Shown here piece after piece: positions 54,101-64,000 of a stretch of 64,000 bases of DNA. The notes under the pieces were generated by a model. That model had not been told where the DNA came from. It saw nothing but the letters and a program-made list of their open reading frames with translations, and searched no databases. Source of the DNA: Scleromitrula shiraiana. Taxonomy: Eukaryota > Ascomycota > Leotiomycetes > Helotiales > Sclerotiniaceae. The translations under genes were made by a program, and so were the position numbers. The stretch spans positions 558,001 to 622,000 of the forward strand of contig JABELC010000006.1 of assembly GCA_028455995.1 (NCBI GenBank), in the 5' to 3' direction. Position 1 is the stretch's first letter, and every line of letters begins with the position of its first letter.

Positions 54101-57100
54101 TTCGAGAATTTATTCGGCTCAACCCATTCACGCCAACCTCAATCAAGTCTTTCGCGAACCAGGTATCTGCGACAAAGCAGGACAACAGCCTCTCCACTCC
54201 CCATAAGCAGTAAGGTCATCGGCACCCACCTCAAAACAGTTATTCTCGTCATACCTTACCTCAAATAATATAATCCTTATCGAAAAAAAATAATGGCCGA
54301 CATCACCGATCAACACGACCAAGGTTCTCCATCAGCTCTTGATGAACATGCTGTTGGAAATGGAAATTCAATTGCTGGAGGAGATACTCGAGGTATCAAA
54401 CGCCAAAGACCTACAACCGCAGATGACGATGATGATGATGATGATAAGCCCGGTCGCGAAAGAAGAAAAATCGAGATTAAGTTTATTACCGACAAATCGC
54501 GTCGTCACATAACATTCTCCAAGAGAAAAGCTGGTATTATGAAGAAGGTTAGTGCTCAATCATCTTCAATTGTTGATACGCGTTAATGCGACGCGCCGAC
54601 TATCTTATTTTATCGCGTTTGTAGGATGGTTACTAATTAATGATTGATGATATTAGGCATACGAATTATCTGTATTGACAGGTACTCAAGTGCTCCTCTT
54701 AGTTGTGTCCGAGACGGGTCTTGTATACACTTTCACAACCCCCAAGTTGCAACCATTGGTTACAAAGGCTGAAGGAAAGAACTTGATTCAGGTATGCGCC
54801 CCAACCGAGCTCCGAATCTAACGATATGAATCTTTATTAATGTTACATAGACCTGTTTGAATGCGCCTGAACCTACTGGTAATGGCGAAAATGGGGTGGA
54901 TAATTCAAATACCGTCGAATCACCCGAAGAACCAACTCCACAACATCTTCCCCCTCAACAACCTCGACCGGGGATGCCACAACAAGCACAACAGATGCAT
55001 CCTAATTATATGCCGCAGACACTTGATCAACAGCAAGCACAAGCAATAGCTTACCAGAATTATGTTGCTCAACAACAACGAAGTGGTTATCCTATGCCTC
55101 CACAAGCCGGTATTTCACAACAACATTCGCATCAAGCATAATTGAGTTCCTAAATCCCAGTACACGAAGCGGGCCGACCAAGTCCTTGAAAACTGATACC
55201 CGGCACATAATATAACGTGGTTAACCCCGAAATCGTGTCTTTGTTGCGGGGGGCTCTAATCTCTCTAACGTCGTTTCCGATGGTGTTACGGTGTCATGTT
55301 TTTGTTTTTAACGTTTGGGTGTTCTTTCATTTGATCTGCACAGAAGTTTTACCAATTTTTACCCCAAAACGTAACACTTTTGCGAATAATGAGATAATTT
55401 CATCTTGTCATTTCCTATTAATATGGGATTGGCATGGCATATGATAGAGAGGGGAGAAAAGGATAGGGATGGATTGGGATGGGATGGAGCCTCGAGAATG
55501 ATTTGATTTGACTATATGTTGGCAGGTGGGCGGCCAGGGGGGTTGTTTCTTATACACATTGGGTTGTATGTGTCTTTCTCTCTCTCTATCTTTCTTTCAT
55601 CTCTCGCTCTCTATCTCTCTCTCATATTGGAATCGGTGGTGATGATGGGTTTGTTGGGTTGATGGCTGGTGGTGGTGGATAAATATATTTTACCCCACGC
55701 TTCAGCTCCCGTCTCGTCTTCTGAGGGTCTTCCGTCATTATTCGTAGTAGTAGCTGCTCTCTCTTGTACAGTAAACTTTTTCTCCCGGGTTATTGGGATG
55801 GGAAATTTAAAAAAGAAGTTCGGTCTTTTGAGATCGTTTCGGCGAATTTTTGTTCTTCTTTGCTTGCGACTTGGCTTGATTGTCTTGTTTATTTTGATTC
55901 AGTGTTATGGTTTGAGTGAGAGTGAGTGAGTGAATGAATGAGTGGTATGTTTAGCTAGTGTACCTTGAAGAAACGACCGACCATCTACTCACTAGTGACA
56001 TTCTTATTCCTCCGGTTCTTGTACTACCTGCCTCTCTCCTCCCTCCTCTCCTTCCTTCCCTCTCTTTTTTCTGTTATTCATCAGATATCATGGTGGGGTA
56101 TGATATGATGTAACATGGTAACATCTTAATGCCAATCTAAATCTACGCCAAAGCGAAATATCAAATAACAAGGCTGCATTCATATATACATCCACCCAGC
56201 TATACTCACGAGCGTGGAAACCAGATAAAAGAGCAGAGGATAGCAGAGGATGTAGATATATATGACAATGGAGCGATGAAGAATGAAGCAATGAACGAAA
56301 CGATGGATGGATAAACGGCGTTTTAATCTTCGATTGAGGGAAGTGCGCGTGTGATGAGTATAGATATCACATGTTATATGCCGTTAGTTTCAGAATTGAA
56401 GATTGCGGTTAGAATTAGATGTATCGCTTTAGTTATATTTTCATTTCCATTTCCGTCTTGTCTTTCTCCTTTCCCTTTTGCTTCGTGTGAGGCGAGAAGT
56501 GGGGGAAATGGGGGAAATGGGGGAAAGGGAAGAGGGGATTGATGATATGCATGTATGGGTTGTGAGTTATGTTATGTTATGATACTGATACTGATTTCGA
56601 TTTCGATTTCGATGTACATACACACACTATGAGCAGTAGATATCAAGAGTCTATCCCCCCATGATATTTCCACCCAACAACCCCTATTCCACACTTACTC
56701 GCTCGCTCGCTTCTCCCCAGCTCTATTTGTCTATCCCATCATATCCTATTTCTTCCCAGATGACGGTATACAATCAGCTTAAAGGACTCATAATAACTAC
56801 TTGTTTTCATCTCTACGGTTATGACATGCGAATGGATTGGCCCCTTCACTTCTCCTTTTGCCCCCTCTTGTAACATGTGCGAACGAATGTCATGTCTGTC
56901 CTTGTCTATCTATCTACTCATTACATCCCATTACATCCCACTTCCCCATGCTCCCCTCATCCCCTCTTAGATCCTCACACTAAAATAAGTAACTGAATAT
57001 CACCATCACCATAATTTCATCATGACCATCCGCACTACCATTCACACAAAGAAAGACAAACAGATAGCATCACTCGCTAATATTGTATGTATGTATGTAT

Positions 57101-60100
57101 GTATGGATGGATGTGCATTCTATCCCCATCTCATCCCATCCCAACCCATCAATTCCGTCCCACCCATAGCAAGCAACCTTTCCATTCCGCTTCCTCCAAC
57201 GCCAGTACCAATACCAATGCCAATACCAATGCCTGCCAATTATGACTAAATTTAAGATCCAAGATGAAAGAGAGAAACAGAGAGAAACAAGACAGATAAC
57301 TAGCAAGCTAGTAAACAAACAGGCATACTGAAAAGACAAAATAAGAAAAATTGAAGGAAAGCAAGGTCCAGTTGTATGTATATGTATATCTTATCATCAT
57401 AACTCATCCGCTCATCTCGCTGCGTTGATTTGTACATATAATAGCTGACTGACTAATCCGTTGAATTTATATCAATATGTAACAATGCACAAAGTAAAGT
57501 ATGTATAAATAATGTATAACACTCATTGATATCATATAAAACAAGAAAAAAGATCATATAACATAATCCCCCCAAACCCAATGACATTGTCACCTCTGAA
57601 TTACTGAAGGACCTGCCGCCGAACCCTCATTTCCATTTCCATTCCCATTCCCGTTTCCATTTCCGCCTAAACCAGGAGATGAAGGACCTTTCCCCCTATC
57701 ACTCCCATCTCCATCTCTATCCCTATCCCTCCACCATTTCATTTTCCAAAACCCCCCAATCGCATCTTGTGAGTGTGCGGATCTCCGTTTTGATCTTGCG
57801 GGTCTGGCTGTAAATCCGGGGAATCCAGTTGATCTTCTTCTTCTTCTTCTTGCTAATGATGCGGAGCGTAAGAGTGATGTTGTTTCGTCGGGGAGTGCAG
57901 AATCATCATGATTTGTATGTGTATGATCATCTATATTAGACGAAGAAGCGGGTCGTGGACGCGTAGTCATTGCTCTCGAGGGCGAACATTTCGCATCATC
58001 ATCTTGCAATTCGCCCCATATTTCATCGACTTCGGAAAGTCGAACTGCTTTTCGCACGTGGCGGGTTGCTCCGATTATGGTGTCTAGTTTTGTGGTTGGG
58101 GTCATGGGTTCCCCGTTTAGGAGGGCTTGATGTTCGGCTCCTATGGAGGCTTCTTCGTCTGCGGCGAGGGATTCTGAGGAATCGTCTTCGGTGTCTTCGA
58201 CGAAGCCGAGTCCGGGGGTAAGTGCGCTCTGGGTGACGGCTGGTTGGGTTTGTTCTTCGTTGAGACGCCAGGAGAGTGCTAGGACGCCGGAGAGTAGGAT
58301 GCCGGTTCCGATGGCTATTAGGCCGGCGTGTAAGGCGGATAGACGGTCGGTTTGTTTGAAGTATATAAGACCATCTAGAATGGCTATGATGTTGTAGATG
58401 CAAAAGACTAAGGGGTATAGAACGCTGGTTGATACCAATTTTAGACCACGGTGGAGGTAGTATAGCTGAGTCAGTGCTAGAAAGATTAAACCTAGAAGTA
58501 TGACCCATGATTGCCATCTGTTGAACTGATTATGTCGATCAATTATTGTTCGTACAAGGAGTTCCACAGCAGATTTAGCCACCAATAACGAATGCGCCGA
58601 TAGTATTCCACTTATACATCCGTATGCCAAACCCCTCAATAGTCGTATTCTCGGACTCGCAGATAAACTCGGGACTCGAGAAAGAAACCACGAAAGTGCA
58701 ATGATTCCTACAACCAATAAACCTTGAAAAATCATCCAAATGACAAAAGTTCGTCGCCCAAGAAGTTCTAATAACTGATCGAGTGTATGTGCCGGTTCTG
58801 GAATCGCACCAAATATAGCAATGAGTATTGCACCTGTCGAAACCAATAAAGTACCCCCCAATGACCATCGAGTAAACGGTTCACCTAGTATCAAAGTGGC
58901 GCATATAGAATTGAAGACGAGTCCCGAAGCTTGTAAAGTTGAAAGAACAGGAAGAGGTAATGTTGTTATTTGTATGGTACTGCCCACGAGATTCGATATA
59001 ATAAACATGCCCATCCCCAACTGCCACCTCCTACGTCTATAAGGAGGTCTTCGAACATGATGTGCTCCTTTCTCATCCTCCAGAATATGTGATTTACGTT
59101 GTAGAGTTAAGCCGAGACTTTGAACACTGGTAGATATGAGCCCTACTAGTATTCCAATCTGCGAATCCCATTCAAACATGTATTAGTTTATGTATATATG
59201 ATCAGGGAAAAAAAGTAGGAATATGACCTGAATTCAAAGGGATGGGATCATGGATATTAACTTACAGCCACGCTTCCCCCAGGCGATAGATCGCCGAGCT
59301 GTCCCATTACGATATATTGTATGTCTTCATTTGGTAGATTGCGGTATACGCACTGTTCGAGAAAGTAAATTTAGACGGTGTAATCGTAAAAAGAGTAAGA
59401 GTGTCGTTGAGTGAGTGAGTCGGATGTATAAATAGGATTCCAAACTCGCGGTCAAGTCAGATGTGGAATGTCTTTGTGTACCGGGGTGTCGCAAGACCAA
59501 TATCCCGAGTCGTGCGAATCTGCAATATAAACCAAACACAACAAACAAAACCAATTGGGATCAGTAAATTTCAGATAGAATAGAAAGAATTTAAGGGAAT
59601 TTCCCTCGTATTACTTTGCATTGAATTGTATTTCGAGGGGCGAAGGACATTCCAAGAATTTCGAGGTTCTGGACTACGTAGCATTGACTATCACATGATC
59701 ATGTACAATCATAACGTCGCTTCCCTTATCGCCTTGGAAGCAAGCTGTAGCTATCCCCAACCTTGCACTTGCTTGCTTGATCAAGCTCCAACTCCACCAC
59801 TTCGACGATTTCTTCACTCCTAGTAACTTACACATACACATCTTTTACCTACCTTTCTTCCATATCAATCGCCCATCATGTCTCACGCTTTGTCGGACGA
59901 CCAAGTAAGTTTCTAGGTATCCAACATAAACAACATCTTTACTAACTACCATGGCTCTAGGTGTCGCAGGTAATACCGCCCAATTCCCCTCGAACATCCT
60001 AAACCACGAATACATATTGATACAACCAAAATGTAGGAGCTTAAAAAGATGACCGCATTCATCAAACAAGAAGCCATGGAAAAGGGCCGCGAAATCGAAC

Positions 60101-63100
60101 TCAAAGCCAATGATAAGTCCCCCAATCCACCCACCCTCCAAACAGACCCTCCTAACACCCCCTCACAAGAATTCGCCATCGAAAAATCCAAACTCGTCCG
60201 TCAAGAAACCTCCTCCATTGACACGACATACGAAAAGAAGTTCAAACAAGCCCGCATGTCCCAACAAATCACCCAATCGACCGTCGCCAACAAGACCCGT
60301 CTTAAGGTGCTCAGCGCACGTCAGGAGTTACTCGATGGGATTTTCGAACAAGCGGCTAAGAAGTTGGGGGAGGCTACCCAGGATAAGGGTAAGTACCAGG
60401 AGATATTGAAGAATCTGATGTTGGAGGGATTCTATGCGTTGAATGAGTCGAAGTTGCAGGTTAGGGGGAGGAAAGCGGATTGGGAGATTATTAGGAAGGC
60501 GATTGAGGAGGCGGAGAAGGAGTATAAGGAGAAGGTTAAGAAGGAGGTGAAGGCTACTATTGATGAGAGTAATCCTTTGCCAGAAGAATCGTAAGTTTTC
60601 CCATAGGTTTTCTATGGTAGTTTCTAGTCCGCTTTTGGCCGGATTCTTAGGAATTGGACGTTTGCGAATGCATGGATGATGGGGGTTGTTTACAATACTA
60701 ATTGATGCTGCAGTGCGGGTGGTTTGTCCATTATTGGTGGAGGCGGAAAGATCGATATCAACAACACCTTCGAGGAACGATTGAAGTTACTTCAAGACAA
60801 CGCTTTACCTTCCGTTCGAACCACATTATTCGGTCCAAATGAGAATCGAAAATTCTACGATTAGTTGTTGAAAGGGGGGAAGTTTGATTGAATGGAGGAG
60901 AAAAGAAATCGAAAAAATCAGAAGAGAATAGGGGTAGTTCTAGTGGTTACGTTGCACATTCAGAGATATAAAATATTGCAGGTCTTTTTTTGTTCCGTCG
61001 GTAGAGCGTGTATGTATGATACATTAAACGTCAATATTATCATTATGAAGGTTTCTTTACAAAAATCTATGTGTATGTATAGGTGTGTGTGTGTTGAGGT
61101 TCCCAATTACCACAACCATCACTGAAAAAATCACATTGCATCTATCATCTTCCACACTCAAACCACAGCCTCCACAGCGGTCTTCTTTTTGATGTTCAAA
61201 AAATTGAGCATACCTTTCTGTTCCTTCCCCAAATCTTCCCCCCTCCACTTATCCCCATGCAATTTCGGATCATAAATATTATGTTTCGGTTTCGGTCTAC
61301 TCCTGACTGAAATCGCAATCCTACTCCCCACCATCTCAATAACTTCTTTTGCTTCCGTCCTCGAAATATACGCTGCTCCTGAGAAGGAAATTTTGATTCC
61401 TTTCACGGCCGCAGTGAGGTCATCAACATCGGCGTTGAATTGGGTTTCGACCGCTCGATCTGAGAGGTCGAGATGGCTGGATCTTCCATTGTCGATTGCG
61501 ATTGAGAGGAGGAGGATTAGGGAGGAGAGTTCTTGGTAGTTGGTGCGGGGGGTTATCTCGAAGCAGGGGTCGTTGAGCCGTTGGGTGTAGTGGGGGATGA
61601 TGAGGGTGGGGTTTGTAAAAGGGTCTTGGAGTGCGGGGGGAAGGGTGTTGAAGTAGAAGGAGAGGGCGAGGCGGCGACGGAGTTCATGGGTGTGGGATGA
61701 GGTTGAGGGGATGGAGTGGACTATTTGGAGTCGGAGGGATGGTTTGGTGACGGAATTGAATAGGGGGGTGCAGATCTTTTGACACTGGGATTATGTTAGT
61801 ACGGCCAATTATGTTTGTTTGGTATATTTATGTGATTACTTACACATGTTTCCCATGCATCACGATTAATGTATTTGCAAAGACTTTGAAGAGCAATCTG
61901 GACTAAAGATAACAAGTCTGTTCTCTCGAGTAAAACGTGATCGATACTCATCCTTAACAGTAAAGAGATGATCTCAACTCTAGTATCCTCTTGAAGATAT
62001 TTCGATATTTGGCTGATCAGGCCAATGAATGATCTAATTTGAGACCAGTGATGCCGTGAATATGGATCTGGTATCTCATTCTGGAGTCGAATCTTCTCAC
62101 TAATATCGAGGGCAGATGATGTCGCCCCTAAACTTTTGAACATGTCCCTTACAATACTAGGCGATACCAAACGTTGAACTTGCGCATAAGATGCTCTCAA
62201 GATATAGTTATATGCATGTCGAAGATCACCTAGCTCTTCAACACAACTCTCTTCTAGGATCCAGAGAATAATTTCATCGGGTAGTTTCCTTCCACAAGTT
62301 ATCATGTTTTCAGCAAACCCCGAGACAAAAGTTTGACGTCTCAGCTGAGGATCGGTAAGATCATCTTTCCATTCTTTGGATATTGATGCTTTAGGAAAAG
62401 GTTTCCTTTTACCAGGAAGACTTTTTCCCTCCGCCTCAAAAAAATACCACTGTTGATCCACATTTGTGGCTTCTGTTCTCCTCAACGCATTCAAGACCTT
62501 TTGAGCATCTTTCGCACCTTTGCCATTGCCGTCATCTTTATCAGTCTTAATCTTGTGTAGGATTTCACCATGAACATCTAGAAGTCCGATTGGATCACCA
62601 TCTTCGGTCATATCGGTATCTTCGGGTGCTTCCATCATTAACTTGACTCTCTTTCTACTTTCTTCGAGAGCGGCATCACTGGCTGCGCTATCCACGAGGG
62701 ATTTCAAGTCAAACTTGAATTGTGGTTGGGTCCTTACAGCCAACGGCGACAGCTTAAAAGTTGATGTGGGTAGTTTTCTGGATCGAGATGCTCGGGGTGT
62801 TGATGGGGCTTTGGTAGTGGAAGAAGTAGATATCGATATTGATTGCGCAGTCGGTCGCGGACCCCCAAAGATGGTACCGAGATCTGGGAGAGAATCGTCG
62901 GAAGAATTGCCATCGTCCTCGTCATCTGAACCAGGGATTTCACGAATTGAAGCATCAGATAGAGGAGAGTTTTCTGACGCTGGAATGGGCGACAAAGAGG
63001 AACTTGGTTGGGAGGATGTATTGAAATTTGTATCGGATATTCTGACATCTGCTATAGTAGTAGAATTTGTCAATATCTCATCGTTATTGCTTGTATTCAT

Positions 63101-64000
63101 TCCAGGTAACATTTGAGTTGTGGGAGCAGGCTGCTTTGGTTTTGGTTCAAAGAAGGTGCTGATATCACCATTAAGTTTAGATTTTGACATTGTCAAGAAG
63201 TATGTCACCGTATACCCATTGATAGGTGGTTAGCAAATTAAATCCTCGTGTCTTTCACTTTTAATTTAATGAAGTTGTTTATCGTGAGCACGATAAGCGT
63301 TCCAAGGTTAGTTTTGGCAAATCGCGTTCTTCGCGCCGTTTGTGGGGTTAGTACACGCGCCAGTGCTATGTAATCACGTGAATGCTACATATTTTGACAT
63401 ATTGGATATTAGATAAGCATATCGAGAATCAAGCAGTTTGCAAGTCTGCGTTCACGTTCACGTTCACGTTCACGTTCATGTTGAAAAGTCTCAATATCGT
63501 TTCCTTAAAGTTAGAAGAATCCTTCTGGATGTTCATACTGTTAATACAGCTAAGTCATGACTTACCAATATGCCCCCCATATGGTGCATTTTTTAAAACA
63601 TTTGAGAATTAGCTTTTTTGACTATCCGGGGTTTTCGATGTTTGCACACATTATGCGTGAAGTGTACTAATAATATGATACAAGCTTAGTCTTCGCTGTG
63701 CCTCGTAAGCAATAAAATCGCCACGATTCATCAATTGCATAGGAAGTTAGGAAATTTAAGGAAAATAAGACAATGTATGCTTGAGATCATCTCTTCTCAC
63801 CTCATCATCATCATCATCATCGTCATCAAGATTATGCTCGGTTTTCCTTTTGATTTACCAGCTACAGTGGAATGAGTAAGTATGAGGGACGAATACAGTC
63901 GCCGTCTTATTTCTCTCTCCTCTTTTCTCCCCTCTCTTTGGGGAATTCCGATTTGCCGGTTTCGGATTTTTGCCGTAATAATAATAATAATAATAATAAT

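Overview
The window looks like a filamentous ascomycete (Pezizomycotina) chromosome, most likely a Leotiomycete of the Botrytis/Sclerotinia type. That placement is inferred from intron style (short introns, GTAAGT/GTATGT donors, CTAAC-like branch sites), gene content and the two-compartment layout; no marker gene fixes the species. Positions 1-~30,530 are a gene-free, extremely AT-rich block in which every recognisable element carries C-to-T/G-to-A damage typical of repeat-induced point mutation (RIP). Positions ~30,530-64,000 are ordinary gene-bearing DNA.

AT-rich block. Two LTR retrotransposons keep exact boundaries: 9,106-14,601 (169-bp LTRs, target duplication ATTAT) and 20,961-27,583 (160-bp LTRs, target duplication ATAAT). 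Both hold plus-strand integrase relics of Ty1/copia type. A minus-strand integrase relic of the second family lies near 7,640-7,970, next to a tandem pair of ~2.24-kb units (2,836-7,285). A minus-strand Tad-like LINE relic ends in a 30-nt poly(T) at 16,161-16,190. Several inverted-repeat (foldback/MITE) elements lie at 65-1,380, 1,670-2,117, 28,361-29,365 and 29,483-29,804.

Gene block. Next to the AT-rich edge are a stop-damaged pseudogene (~31,825-32,650) and an intact type II membrane glycosyltransferase (33,009-34,127). Then come a Ctr copper transporter (36,075-36,724) and a BIM1/X325-type GPI-anchored copper-binding protein (38,047-38,752), a plausible copper-uptake pair with candidate copper-response sites; malate synthase with an SKL tail (40,369-42,129); a ZIP zinc transporter (44,817-46,119); a Pls1-like tetraspanin (minus, 47,419-48,312); a ~6-kb gene-poor interval; an Mcm1-type MADS-box factor (54,293-55,141); a NIPA-family membrane protein (minus, 57,590-59,307) divergent from V-ATPase subunit E (59,878-60,864); and a nuclear protein with an N-terminal PIP-like motif, possibly Nse6/SLF2-like (minus, 61,158-63,190).

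Most unusual signals: (1) the V-ATPase subunit E gene appears to contain a 54-nt AT-AC intron with a U2-type ATAAGT donor, plus a 9-nt microexon; (2) the BIM1-like protein has a single histidine, the mature N-terminal one, so a classical two-histidine copper brace cannot form; (3) in both LTR elements the RIP damage is complementary between the two LTRs, with the outer edges spared. Exon boundaries were worked out by hand from splice signals and family resemblance; no transcript data or database search were available.
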